Positions 9,935 to 19,582 of a DNA stretch of 64,000 nucleotides are shown in pieces. The position numbers were made by a program, and so were the translations under genes. The notes under the pieces were generated by a model. It did not search any database. It saw nothing but the letters and a program-made list of their open reading frames with translations, and was not told the DNA's origin. Numbering within the stretch: position 1 is the stretch's first letter; the number at the start of each line of letters is the position of its first letter. Source of the stretch: Staphylococcus lugdunensis (GTDB lineage: Bacteria; Bacillota; Bacilli; Staphylococcales; Staphylococcaceae); the NCBI RefSeq assembly GCF_002901705.1, contig NZ_PPPV01000016.1:314982-378981 (forward strand). Reading direction: 5' to 3'.

Positions 9935-9971
9935 TTATAATCTCTAAAAATATAATGTATAAGTTATATAA

Positions 9972-10019
9972 AAGACTCTCCAACACGTAAATTGCAAGAA
10001 ATACACATGTTGGAGAGTC
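9972..10019 (-). terminator. Second hairpin, oriented for the minus-strand lipoprotein gene
   Basis: GACTCTCCAACA pairs with TGTTGGAGAGTC. On the minus strand it is followed by TTTTAT. It lies beyond the STAR-like repeats that follow the lipoprotein gene. Confidence 0.55.
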
Positions 10020-10086
10020 ACTTTAAATTTGTTTTAATTTTATTTTAAATTGCCAAACGTCATTTAAGTACTTATCAAAAATAATA

Positions 10087-10240
10087 TCTTTTTGAAATGC
10101 TTGATACATTTCTCTTTGTTGGGCCCACCCCAACTTGCGTTGTTCGCGGAAATGCTTGTCGCATTTCTTTTTGTTGGGGCCCCACCCCAACTTGCTTTGC
10201 CTGGTGAATTTCTTCTCGAAATTTTCTTTGTTGGCCCCTA
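10087..10240. repeat. STAR-like GC-rich repeat array
   Basis: Three units spaced 55 and 57 bp apart, each with a TTTGTTGG(GG)CCC core (starting near 10115, 10170 and 10227) and a GAAATG/CATTTC or GAAATT-type inverted repeat. This is the pattern of S. aureus STAR elements. It abuts the stop codon of the lipoprotein gene. It is not CRISPR: there are no unique spacers of constant length. Confidence 0.75.
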
Positions 10241-10693
10241 TTTGGTCATTTTGCTTTTTTCTTCGAAGCCTAGTTTTTTGAGGTATTTGACGCTGTTTTC
10301 CATGTTGACTTTGTGGTTGTTTTTGTCGTATGAAAATAAGTCGAAGTTGCGTTTTATTTTTTGGATATCTGCTTTGTTATAATCGATATCTACTTTTTCG
10401 TCTATTTTATCCCGCTCACTCGTTAAACGGTAGTCGACGCCTTTAGCATTTTCTAAAGCTTTGTGTTTCTTAAATAATGCTTTTCCTTCTTTTTCTGATA
10501 AGCCCATGTCATCATATTTTAAAGTGCTTATTGTTGATTGTGATATCACTTTATTATTTTTATAGGTTAATGAAGTAATGACATGCTTACCATCAATGTC
10601 CCCTTCATATGTCTTTGTGCGCTCTTTATCACATGCTGATAAAGTCACTATTGTAATAACAACAATGGCTATCATTGCTATAAACTTCTTCAT
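10238..10693 (-). CDS. YehR-like (DUF1307) lipoprotein
   Basis: 151 residues. The N-terminus MKKFIAMIAIVVITIVTLSAC is a lipoprotein signal with lipobox LSAC. The mature part has GDIDGKHVITSLTYKNNKVISQSTISTLKYDDMGLSEKEGKALF and ends in an ENSVKYLKKLGF helix, matching the DUF1307/YehR layout of short lipoproteins of unknown function. It is cell-surface anchored and monocistronic. STAR repeats start right at its stop codon. Confidence 0.8.
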   Translation of the reverse strand: MKKFIAMIAIVVITIVTLSACDKERTKTYEGDIDGKHVITSLTYKNNKVISQSTISTLKYDDMGLSEKEGKALFKKHKALENAKGVDYRLTSERDKIDEKVDIDYNKADIQKIKRNFDLFSYDKNNHKVNMENSVKYLKKLGFEEKSKMTK

Positions 10694-10858
10694 ACCTTCA
10701 CCTGCTCATTTTTAGTTTATTTTATTATACCACTATATAAAAAATTTAGAACTTGTATGTAATGATTATTATGCATTTTTTGAAAATTCTATATACTTTT
10801 ATTTTCTAAAACAAAACATGTTACAATGTAGTTATTCCAAGCTTAGGGGGTTATACAT

Positions 10859-11935
10859 ATGAAAGCGTCGATAGAATTATTAAAGACATTAACCGATGTT
10901 AATGGTATCGCTGGTCAAGAAATGCAAGTTAAAGAAACAATGAGAGATTATCTAAACCCAATTAGTGATAGTATCATTGAAGATCATTTGGGTGGCATTT
11001 TTGGTAAAAGAGAAGCTACGTATGGAACTAAGTCGATTATGTTAGCAGGTCATTTAGATGAAATTGGCTTTATTGTTACGAAAATTGATAATGAAGGCTT
11101 TATTAAGTTTCAACCCATTGGTGGCTGGTGGAGCCAAGTCATGCTATCGCAAAAAGTGACAATTACAACGGATCAAGGACAAGAAATACGAGGCATTATT
11201 GGTTCTAAACCGCCCCATGTCCTTGAAGCTGAAGAGCGTAAAAAGGCTGTTGATATTAAAGACATGTTTATTGATATTGGTGCACGCAGCCGTGAAGATG
11301 TTGAGCAGCATGGTATCGAAGTAGGAAATATGATTACGCCATATAGTGAATTTGAAACATTAGCCAACAGTAAATATTTGACGGCCAAAGCATTTGATAA
11401 TCGTTATGGCTGTGCTGTAGCAGTTGAAGTATTAAAAAACCTTAAAGATGAAAACCTTGGCATTAATCTGTACGCAGGTGCTACAGTCCAAGAAGAAGTA
11501 GGCTTACGTGGTGCTAAAGTGGCAGCTCAAACCATTAAACCCGATTTAGCTATCGCAGTTGATGTATGTGTGCCTTATGATATTCCTGGTATGTCGGGTC
11601 AAACAAGTGAAACCGCACTAGGTAATGGTCCTGTAGTAATTATGATGGATGCCTCAAGCATAGCTCATCAAGGCTTACGTCAACATATTAAAGAAGTTGC
11701 GAAAAAGCATTATATCAGTGTTCAATGGGATACTACACCAGGTGGTGGTACCGATGCCGGTAGTATTCACGTCGCAAATGAAGGCATTCCAACTATCACA
11801 ATTGGTGTAGCCTTGCGTTACATGCATTCTAATGTCTCTGTTTTACATACAGATGATTATGAAAACTCAGTTCGACTTATTACTGAAATTGTTCGTTCTT
11901 TAAATGACGAGACCTATCAACAAATTGTGTGGTAA
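10859..11935 (+). CDS. M42 family metallopeptidase (glutamyl aminopeptidase-like)
   Basis: 358 residues. Metal-binding motifs of family M42 are all present: GHLDEIG (His and Asp), AFDNRYG (bridging Asp), VQEEVGLRGA (catalytic and ligand Glu pair), AVDVC (Asp) and the late YMHSNVSVLHTDDYE (His). These cytosolic enzymes form large tetrahedral particles that trim N-terminal residues from peptides. An AGGGGG ribosome site precedes the ATG. A terminator follows, then an AbgT-family transporter, which may import aminoacyl or p-aminobenzoyl-glutamate substrates; that link is inference. Confidence 0.9.
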   Translation: MKASIELLKTLTDVNGIAGQEMQVKETMRDYLNPISDSIIEDHLGGIFGKREATYGTKSIMLAGHLDEIGFIVTKIDNEGFIKFQPIGGWWSQVMLSQKVTITTDQGQEIRGIIGSKPPHVLEAEERKKAVDIKDMFIDIGARSREDVEQHGIEVGNMITPYSEFETLANSKYLTAKAFDNRYGCAVAVEVLKNLKDENLGINLYAGATVQEEVGLRGAKVAAQTIKPDLAIAVDVCVPYDIPGMSGQTSETALGNGPVVIMMDASSIAHQGLRQHIKEVAKKHYISVQWDTTPGGGTDAGSIHVANEGIPTITIGVALRYMHSNVSVLHTDDYENSVRLITEIVRSLNDETYQQIVW

Positions 11936-11946
11936 GTTACTTGGGT

Positions 11947-11992
11947 CAACACGTTTGACATCCTCATACGCTGTCAGACGTGTTTTTTCTAA
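11947..11992 (+). terminator. Terminator of the M42 peptidase gene
   Basis: AACACGT...TGACA pairs with TGTCA...ACGTGTT, followed by TTTTTC. Confidence 0.85.
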
Positions 11993-12170
11993 AGTCATCT
12001 TCTTTTATATTGTTCCAAAGACCAATCATCTTTTAAAAGATTAAAATTAAATCATATTATTATGTGCTATTACACACGATAAGTAAAACAAATTATAAAA
12101 TATCGGAATATTCGCTTATTTAGTTATTGTATTTGATATACTGGGTGTTATCTTAAAGGAGGATGATGAC

Positions 12171-13718
12171 ATGCCCTCAAGTGTGAAACGTAAAGAGAAA
12201 GCATCGTTTATCACAAGATTTTTAAATGGCGTGGAATGGGTTGGAAATAAACTTCCTGACCCTGCAGTGTTATTCTTTATGATGTGTGTACTATTAGCCG
12301 TAATGACTTGGGTCATTTCTTGGTTCAATGTATCAGTCAAACATCCTGGTAATGGCCATACGATTCATATAAAAAGCATCATCAGTACTGACGGTATTGC
12401 TATGATTATGAATGATGCCATTAAGAACTTTTCAGAATTTCCTGCGCTTGGACTCGTATTAGCTGTAATGATTGGTATTGGCGCAGCAGAAAAATCTGGC
12501 TACTTTGACAAGCTTTTAATATCAGTCGTTAATCATGCGTCTAAAAAGCTCATCCTGCCAACAATTATATTTATCGGTATTATGGGCAGTATTGCTGGTG
12601 ATGCAACGACCGTCATTTTACCACCCTTAGCTGCAATGTTATTCATTAAAATTGGCTATCACCCTATTGCTGGTCTAGCCATGGCATATGCTTCTTCATT
12701 AGGTGGCTTTGGCGCAAACTTAATTATTGGCATGCAAGATGCATTAGTGTATGCATTTACAAATCCAGCCACTAAAATTGTGACAGATAAAGTGAACACC
12801 AATGTTGCTATGAATTGGTACTTTATTGCCGCAAGCGTCTTTATGCTTATACCTACGTTGTATTTTACAACAACAAAATTAGTAATACCGCACTTAGGTA
12901 AATACGATGATAGTAAGGCTGAGTTAGACGATACAGATCAACCTTCATCAACGGTTACACCGATTGAACAACGTGCATTACGTTGGGCAAATATCTCATT
13001 TATCGTTCTAGTTGTCGCATTAATTATCTGCGCTATTCCTGAAGGCAGCTGGTTGCGTAATCCAAAGACAGGTAGTCTCATCGATAATTCGCCATTGATT
13101 AATGGCGTAGGATTAGTGATACTCGTCATTTTCCTGATTCCTGGTGTAATATATGGCGTCCTTAGTAAACAAATCAAATCTACTAAAGATTTAGGAAAGA
13201 TGATTTCTGATTCGTTAGCTACAATGAGTTCTTTTATTCTGATCGTGTTCTTTGCTGCACAATTGCTTGCTTTCTTAAAATGGAGTAATTTAGGTGTTAT
13301 TGTGGCAGTTAAAGGCGCAAATTTATTACAAGGTCAACATGGTATCGTATTAATTATCGGTATTTTAATATTAAGCGGCTTGGTCAATATGGTGATTGGC
13401 AGTGCCTCTGCAAAATGGGGTATTCTGGCACCTATCTTTGTTCCGATGATGCTGTTAATTGGTTTTCATCCTGCGTTTACCCAGATGATTTATCGCGTTG
13501 GCGACTCTATTACCAATCCAATAACGCCAATGATGCCGTATATGCCTTTACTACTAACATATGCGCAAAAATACGATAAAAATATGAAACTCGGCTCCTT
13601 ATTATCTAGCCTGATGCCATACACAATTGTCCTTTCCATTGTATGGACGCTCTTCCTCATTATTTGGTATTTACTAGGCGTTCCAGTAGGTCCTGGAGGT
13701 CCAATAAAAGCAAATTAG
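12171..13718 (+). CDS. AbgT family transporter
   Basis: 515 residues, with about ten to twelve hydrophobic segments. The N-terminal GVEWVGNKLPDPAVLFFMM is diagnostic of AbgT proteins, as are IGIGAAEKSGYFDKLL, GSIAGDATTVILPPLAAMLF and the late GSASAKWGILAPIFVPMMLLIGFHP plus DSITNPITPMMPYMPL. Members import p-aminobenzoyl-glutamate or export sulfonamides/PABA. Substrate here unknown. GGAGG lies 10 nt before the ATG. It has its own promoter region after the M42 terminator. Confidence 0.9.
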   Translation: MPSSVKRKEKASFITRFLNGVEWVGNKLPDPAVLFFMMCVLLAVMTWVISWFNVSVKHPGNGHTIHIKSIISTDGIAMIMNDAIKNFSEFPALGLVLAVMIGIGAAEKSGYFDKLLISVVNHASKKLILPTIIFIGIMGSIAGDATTVILPPLAAMLFIKIGYHPIAGLAMAYASSLGGFGANLIIGMQDALVYAFTNPATKIVTDKVNTNVAMNWYFIAASVFMLIPTLYFTTTKLVIPHLGKYDDSKAELDDTDQPSSTVTPIEQRALRWANISFIVLVVALIICAIPEGSWLRNPKTGSLIDNSPLINGVGLVILVIFLIPGVIYGVLSKQIKSTKDLGKMISDSLATMSSFILIVFFAAQLLAFLKWSNLGVIVAVKGANLLQGQHGIVLIIGILILSGLVNMVIGSASAKWGILAPIFVPMMLLIGFHPAFTQMIYRVGDSITNPITPMMPYMPLLLTYAQKYDKNMKLGSLLSSLMPYTIVLSIVWTLFLIIWYLLGVPVGPGGPIKAN

Positions 13719-13754
13719 CAGTATAATCAGTTTGGACATAAATATAGAAAAAAT

Positions 13755-13858
13755 TCGATAAGCAAGTTGTCTCCTTAGCGAGCCCATAACACAAAGTATG
13801 GATGATCAAAAAAGCACAAAGACGATTTTTTATTTCAAATCATCTTTGTGCTTTTATT
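13755..13858 (+). terminator. Terminator after abgT, within a composite repeat
   Basis: AGCACAAAGACGATTTT pairs with AAATCATCTTTGTGCT (13813-13852), followed by TTTATTT. The part before it (GTTGTCTCCTTAGCGAGCCC, near 13765) looks like the reverse complement of the GGCTCGCATTCTTAGAGGACAAC segment at 17926. The gap 13719-14027 holds nothing else I recognise. Confidence 0.75.
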
Positions 13859-14027
13859 TGTTGCCCCACCTCATTTTCAATTTGAAAATAATTATTCCGA
13901 GAAAGATACAATGAAATTCAACTAAAATTCCCACTAATGTATTATAAAAACAAGGATTTTAATGTAGAATAATAGTAAAGAGGGTAATCATAATTAATAG
14001 ACTATCCAAAGGCAATAGGAGGATACA

Positions 14028-15566
14028 ATGGAAGAACGCATCGGCTTAATTGACATAGGATCTAACACAATTAGATTAGTCATTTTTAAATTTAGCAAAA
14101 CAGCTGGCTTGAATGAAATACTAAACATTAAAACACCGGCAAGACTAAGTCAATACTTAACATCTAAAAAGGAAATGAGCAAAGACGGTATTAAAGTGCT
14201 CATTGAAGCGCTTAAAAGCTTTAAAAAAGTTGCGCAAGAATTTAACGTTACCGAGTTACATCCGATTGCAACAGCAGCTATCCGTCAATCTAAAAATAAA
14301 AACGCCATCATCAAACAGGTCAAAAAAGAATTAAATATTGATATGAAAATCATTCCAGAACTAGATGAAGCCTATTATGGCTTTTATGCCATCACACATA
14401 CAACAGAAATTGCTAACGGTGTATCCGTTGATATTGGTGGTGGTTCAACCGAAGTAACATTATTTAAAGATAAGGAATTAGTTGAATCACATAGTTTTCC
14501 TTTTGGTGTCGTTACACTTACACGTATGTTTTTTGAAAATAAAGCGCACAACAACAAATCAGCTATTAAAGATATGGAAAAATTCATCTCTTCACAATTT
14601 GATGAATTATCTTGGCTACAAGATAAAGAAGTAGCCCTTGTCGGTGTGGGTGGTTCTGCACGAAACGTGGCTCGTATTCATCAATCGGAACACTCCTATC
14701 CAATTGGTGGCGTACATAATTACACAATGTCTGATAATGATATTGAGGAAGTGCTAGATATCATACGCAAAAGTGACCGCGATGACTTAACTAATCTAGA
14801 TGGACTGAGTCGTGACCGAGTTGATATTATTTTACCAGCTGTTTGCGTATTTAAAGCATTGTATAAAAAAGTAAACGCAACTCAATTTACATTTTCAAGA
14901 AATGGGTTACGTGAAGGCTACATCATTAAACAAATTCGTGACCGTTATACAGATGTTTTTGATAAATATAACGTTCGTAAAGAAGCTATCCATTTTCTTG
15001 CGAATGAATATCAAATTGAAGAAAGTAGCTCTGCGAGTCGACTTAAATTAGCTAAATCCCTATTATCACAGATCATGCAATATTCAGAGTTCAATTTAAG
15101 CGATAAAGAGCAACGATTGTTTGAAGAAGGCGCGTATATCTATTACTTAGGTAGCTTTATCGATTCAGATTCAAGCTCACCGCATAGCTATTATATTATT
15201 GCGAACTCAATGATTAATGGTTATACACATAAAGACCGTGTGAAACTAGCCCTACTTGCCAGCTTTAAAAATAAATCATTGCTAAAATTCTATTGTACTG
15301 AGACAAACTGGTTTGGAAATAAAGAGATCGATACCATTCAAATTCTTGGAGGCATTATTAAGTTTGTCAATGCACTCAATATTTCACACACAAGCTTTGT
15401 AGAAGATGTCTCATTGAAACCATTGAAAAAAGCTGAAGAAGATTTTGAACTCATCGTTTACCATAAAGGTGAACCTATTGCTGAAAAGTATCAGGCAATG
15501 CGCCAAAAAAAACATATAGAAAAAGTCTTAAAGGGTAAAGTTGCCATCACCTTTACAAAATATTAA
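14028..15566 (+). CDS. ppx: Ppx/GppA-type exopolyphosphatase
   Basis: 512 residues. ASKHA-fold motifs: the N-terminal phosphate loop IGLIDIGSNTIRLVIFKF (residues 4-21), the second VSVDIGGGSTEVTLF, and VGVGGSARN. The C-terminal third is a helical HD-like region. The family removes terminal phosphate from polyphosphate (Ppx) or converts pppGpp to ppGpp (GppA). The neighbour ppk1, 92 nt downstream, favours the polyphosphate role. AGGAGG is 7 nt before the ATG. Confidence 0.88.
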   Translation: MEERIGLIDIGSNTIRLVIFKFSKTAGLNEILNIKTPARLSQYLTSKKEMSKDGIKVLIEALKSFKKVAQEFNVTELHPIATAAIRQSKNKNAIIKQVKKELNIDMKIIPELDEAYYGFYAITHTTEIANGVSVDIGGGSTEVTLFKDKELVESHSFPFGVVTLTRMFFENKAHNNKSAIKDMEKFISSQFDELSWLQDKEVALVGVGGSARNVARIHQSEHSYPIGGVHNYTMSDNDIEEVLDIIRKSDRDDLTNLDGLSRDRVDIILPAVCVFKALYKKVNATQFTFSRNGLREGYIIKQIRDRYTDVFDKYNVRKEAIHFLANEYQIEESSSASRLKLAKSLLSQIMQYSEFNLSDKEQRLFEEGAYIYYLGSFIDSDSSSPHSYYIIANSMINGYTHKDRVKLALLASFKNKSLLKFYCTETNWFGNKEIDTIQILGGIIKFVNALNISHTSFVEDVSLKPLKKAEEDFELIVYHKGEPIAEKYQAMRQKKHIEKVLKGKVAITFTKY

Positions 15567-15658
15567 AACTCTTATGCTATCTTTATGTTAGGTAAAACTG
15601 CCATAGCACGTACGTATATAACAAAAATTATGACTAAACGACAAGGTGTGTATAGACA

Positions 15659-17824
15659 ATGCAAAATCAATTGGGAGAAAATAACATCAATTTACCGCAG
15701 TATTACAACAATCGAGAACTTAGCTGGTTAGATTTTAACTATCGTGTATTACAAGAAGCTTATGACGATAATAATCCTTTATTAGAAAAGTTAAATTTCA
15801 TCTCTATCTTTAGCTCTAATTTAGATGAATTTTTTATGGTCCGGGTCGCTGGCTTAAAAGACCAAGTTAAAATGGGATATGATAAGCCTGAAAACAAAGC
15901 ACAAATGACACCGCAAGAACAAGTTGATGCTATCCAAGAAAAGAATACCACATATGTTGATAAACAATATGAGCGCTATAATGAACTTATCGAAGAACTT
16001 CGACAATATGATATCGAAATGTCTCAACCTGAACAATTATCCAACCAACTATTAACTCGTCTTGAACAAGAGTTTAAGACAACCATATTGCCTACGCTTA
16101 CACCTTTAGGTATTGATGCATATCATCCATTTCCAAAATTAAATAATAAAAGCTTAAATATCTTCGTTGATATTGATACGGAAGATGCGATAAATTCTGC
16201 TATTGTTCAAATTCCGTCATTAATACCTAGGTTCATTACACTCAATGAAGGTACAAAACAATATGTATTAATGGTTGAAGATGTGATTACTTATTTCATC
16301 AATTATCTATTCACGGGATACGAAGTTTTAAATACGTTTACATTCCGTATTACACGTAACGCCGATTTAACCATTCATGAGGATGGTGCTGAAGATTTAC
16401 TTATCGAAATTGAACGTTTCTTGAAAGAACGTAAAAGTGGTTCAGCTGTGCGTTTAGAGGTTGACGGTCGCACCGCTAATTCAGACGATATTCCATGGCT
16501 CATTGATACGTTAGAAGTTGAGAACAATGACGTGTATTTTGTTAATGGACCACTCGATTTAACATTTTTATTTGGTTTGGTAGACCATTTATCACACAAA
16601 TTAAAATTCTTAACTTATGAGCAATATACACCACAAGTACCGCGTTCTTTAGGTACTAATAATATTTATGAATTAGCTTTAAAACGCGATATTTTCTTCC
16701 ATCATCCTTATGAATCATTTCAACCGATTGTCGACTTTATTCGCGAAGCTGCAGATGATCCTGATACAATTGCGATTAAACAAACATTGTACCGCGTAAG
16801 TAAAGATTCACCAATTATTAAAAGTTTAAAAGAAGCTGCCGAAAAAGGTAAACAAGTGACTGTACTTGTAGAATTAAAAGCGCGGTTTGATGAAGAAAAT
16901 AATGTGCATTGGGCACGTATGTTAGAAGATGCTGGTTGTCATGTCATTTATGGTATGACACACTTAAAAACACATAGTAAAATTGCACTTGTAGTAAAAC
17001 GTACTCATGGAACATTAACTTCATTCGTACATTTAGGTACAGGTAACTATAACGATAAAACAGCTAAACTCTATACAGATATGGGTATTATTACCACAAA
17101 TAAAGAAATTGCGGAAGACGCGATTAATTTCTTTAATTATTTAAGTGGCTATTCGGTTAAGCCCGTATATAACAAATTAATCGTGGCACCATTTGATATT
17201 CGTGATGTCTTTATCGACCGTATCGACAAAGAAATTAAAAGTCACCACGAACATGGCAATGGCCATATTATCATGAAGATGAATTCATTAACTGATAAAG
17301 CGATCATCAAGAAATTGTTCGAAGCTTCTCAAGCAGGCGTTAAAATTCAGTTGATTATTCGTGGCATATGTTGTTTAAAACCTGGAATTCCTGGTATAAG
17401 TGAGAATATTGAAGTCGTTAGTATTGTAGGACGATTATTAGAACATTCTCGTATTTATTATTTCTATAATAATGGAGACCAACGTATTTATCTTTCTTCC
17501 GCTGACGTCATGACTCGGAATATGATTAAACGTGTTGAAATTTTATTCCCAGTTGAAGATAACGACATTGCCAAACGATTACTAGACTATATGAACTTAC
17601 AATTATCAGACAATCAAAAGGGACGTTATCAAGATCAATATGGTCAATATCACTATATTAAAAACGATATGTCACCTTTAAATTCACAAGCCTATTTAAT
17701 GCAAAAAGCAATTAAATATGGTAAACAATTAAAAAAGCTCGCGTCCCAGCCTTCAGGAGTTCCCGTCGTTTCTAAGCGAGGCGCTGGTTGGGTTAAGAAA
17801 CTCCGTGATACCTTTAAACGATAA
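15659..17824 (+). CDS. ppk1: Polyphosphate kinase 1
   Basis: 721 residues, the usual Ppk1 length. N-terminal domain [17 protein letters not shown] and [20 protein letters not shown]; nucleotide-binding [20 protein letters not shown]; the autophosphorylated His in [31 protein letters not shown]; and the C-terminal HxK-like [15 protein letters not shown]. Ppk1 reversibly makes inorganic polyphosphate from ATP. With ppx immediately upstream the pair can both build and degrade polyphosphate. Confidence 0.95.
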   Translation: MQNQLGENNINLPQYYNNRELSWLDFNYRVLQEAYDDNNPLLEKLNFISIFSSNLDEFFMVRVAGLKDQVKMGYDKPENKAQMTPQEQVDAIQEKNTTYVDKQYERYNELIEELRQYDIEMSQPEQLSNQLLTRLEQEFKTTILPTLTPLGIDAYHPFPKLNNKSLNIFVDIDTEDAINSAIVQIPSLIPRFITLNEGTKQYVLMVEDVITYFINYLFTGYEVLNTFTFRITRNADLTIHEDGAEDLLIEIERFLKERKSGSAVRLEVDGRTANSDDIPWLIDTLEVENNDVYFVNGPLDLTFLFGLVDHLSHKLKFLTYEQYTPQVPRSLGTNNIYELALKRDIFFHHPYESFQPIVDFIREAADDPDTIAIKQTLYRVSKDSPIIKSLKEAAEKGKQVTVLVELKARFDEENNVHWARMLEDAGCHVIYGMTHLKTHSKIALVVKRTHGTLTSFVHLGTGNYNDKTAKLYTDMGIITTNKEIAEDAINFFNYLSGYSVKPVYNKLIVAPFDIRDVFIDRIDKEIKSHHEHGNGHIIMKMNSLTDKAIIKKLFEASQAGVKIQLIIRGICCLKPGIPGISENIEVVSIVGRLLEHSRIYYFYNNGDQRIYLSSADVMTRNMIKRVEILFPVEDNDIAKRLLDYMNLQLSDNQKGRYQDQYGQYHYIKNDMSPLNSQAYLMQKAIKYGKQLKKLASQPSGVPVVSKRGAGWVKKLRDTFKR

Positions 17825-17858
17825 TACAAACAGCATGGCATATAAATCCCAAAATAAT

Positions 17859-17901
17859 AGCACAAAGATGGTTTAACATAAATCATCTTTGTGCTTCTTT
17901 A
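17859..17901 (+). terminator. Terminator of ppx-ppk1; GCACAAAGATG hairpin
   Basis: AGCACAAAGATG pairs with CATCTTTGTGCT, followed by TCTTTATTT. Third copy of the hairpin seen at 8100 and 13813. Confidence 0.85.
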
Positions 17902-17917
17902 TTTACAACAATATTTC

Positions 17918-18060
17918 GTATTGTTGGCTCGCATTCTTAGAGGACAACTTCGACACCCCAGCTTGCGTTGTACGTAGAAATGCTTTTCGCATTCCTCTTT
18001 GCTGGGGCCCCCACCCCAGCTTGCTTTGTTAGTAAAAACTGATTTTGCTAGTTTTTATGT
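17918..18060. repeat. STAR-like repeat plus composite intergenic repeat
   Basis: The first part (GTATTGTTGGCTCGCATTC...GAGGACAAC) matches 8178-8215. It is followed by CACCCCAGCTTGCGTTG, a GAAATGC..GCATTC inverted repeat, and GCTGGGGCCCCCACCCCAGCTTGC, the GC-rich STAR-type core. It occupies most of the gap after ppk1; the rest, to 18149, shows nothing. Confidence 0.65.
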
Positions 18061-18149
18061 CTGCAAATAAGATTGTAGAAATCATAATGGAAGAAAAGAA
18101 TCGAACGCTGGAACTCTAATCACTTACATGTATATCCCAACATGTTTTT

Positions 18150-19397
18150 CTAATTTTTTACTGGATGCTGGTACCATTGTTTTAAATATTGATAGAGTAC
18201 TTCACTATATGTTTGCAATTCTGTCGCAGTAATTTTTTCATCTACACTATGCGCTTCGGTCAAACTTCCGGGACCATATAAAATTGTTGGTATACCAAAG
18301 TGTGCTGTCCAACCACCGTCTGTAACTGTCGTACTCATACCATGTTCTAAAGGTTTATGGTGTACAAGTTCATGTGCCTGTTGCAAAGCTTTAAATCCTG
18401 GATGGGTCGTTGGGATTTCAAAACTTGGAAAAATCTCTCCTTTATCTTCAATCATTGATGCACCACCCCATTCAAAGGACAATGGATGATCTTTCAACCA
18501 AATATCAGCTGCAGCTACTTGGTTTAAATATGTTTCAATTTCTGCAATAACATCTTCATAGCATTCATTAGGTAAATAGTGTACCGTAATCCATAAACGA
18601 CATTCATCAGCAATAAAAGCAGGATGTCGGCCTCCTTCAATAACAGCAGGATTGATTGTATTTGCGCCAGGTGGCATTCCTGGACTCGATTTCATCACTG
18701 CCCAATGCCGTTCTAATTCATTTAATGCTTGAATGACTTTCATCATTTTTTCAATAGCGCTGGCACCAAATAAGCCACCACCTGCATGTATAGTTTGATG
18801 ACGTGCGCCATCGTGTATTGTGTGCTTACTTTTAACTGTAATCCAGCCTGTAATCACACCACCTTGACCTAACGCCATATTATCACTCGTATCTAAGACT
18901 AATGCTAAGTCGGCTTTAGGTCCGATTTCACAAGCACGCTTTGTCCCTGCTTCACCAACCTCTTCCCCAACTACAGAATGAACAATAATATCACCTTGAG
19001 GGAGACGTCCTTCTTGATGTAATCGCTCTAAGACATAAAATAAAGCAGCCATGCCACCTTTCATGTCACTAACACCACGACCATAGAGCCAGTCGTTAAC
19101 ATGCGTTAATTCAAATGGCGGATAGTTCCACTCACGATCATCATCGACAGAAGCCACATCCACATGTCCATTTAAAATTAACTTTGGTGCTGTTGGATCC
19201 TCACCTTTTAACGTGGCTACAATAATACTGTCATTAGGATAAAGTACCTCACGTTGAATTGTAAAACCTAAATCCTCAAGCAAGCGTTGAATATCATCTT
19301 GCAAAGGATCTGTATTACGTCCAGGAGGGCTTTCTGTATTATATTTCACCAATAATTCTAACAAGTCGAATAATCTTTGTTCCAATGTTGTCATCAC
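18150..19397 (-). CDS. M20 family metallopeptidase (ArgE/DapE-like)
   Basis: 415 residues. M20 motifs: NGHVDVAS (metal His and Asp), GRGVSDMKGGMAA (bridging Asp), GEEVGEAGT (catalytic Glu pair), then a dimerisation lid with HTIHDGARHQTIHAGG, and the final metal His in YGPGSLTEAHSVDE. The family includes acetylornithine deacetylase and succinyl-diaminopimelate desuccinylase. No arg or dap genes are adjacent, so the substrate cannot be assigned. Monocistronic. Confidence 0.85.
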   Translation of the reverse strand: MMTTLEQRLFDLLELLVKYNTESPPGRNTDPLQDDIQRLLEDLGFTIQREVLYPNDSIIVATLKGEDPTAPKLILNGHVDVASVDDDREWNYPPFELTHVNDWLYGRGVSDMKGGMAALFYVLERLHQEGRLPQGDIIVHSVVGEEVGEAGTKRACEIGPKADLALVLDTSDNMALGQGGVITGWITVKSKHTIHDGARHQTIHAGGGLFGASAIEKMMKVIQALNELERHWAVMKSSPGMPPGANTINPAVIEGGRHPAFIADECRLWITVHYLPNECYEDVIAEIETYLNQVAAADIWLKDHPLSFEWGGASMIEDKGEIFPSFEIPTTHPGFKALQQAHELVHHKPLEHGMSTTVTDGGWTAHFGIPTILYGPGSLTEAHSVDEKITATELQTYSEVLYQYLKQWYQHPVKN

Positions 19398-19582
19398 CCT
19401 TCATTACTTAGAAATTAGGTTATTCTATAATATCAGTGTAACATTCCCCAAGACATGGTTAGCAACTGAATAAATTAAACTTAATTTGATGTCAAAGCTT
19501 TAATCATTACCATAAACTGCATCGATTATTTTTAAAATTCCGATAGTTCATTAAAGCCTTGGCATATTTTACGAAAATATTT

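Noticed and set aside
10087..10240. CRISPR-like array
   Set aside because: Repeats are imperfect, only three units, without distinct spacers, and no cas genes are present.
10092..10382. Plus-strand 96-codon ORF across the STAR repeats
   Set aside because: It reads through GC-rich repeats and the antisense of the yehR-like gene; no ribosome site.
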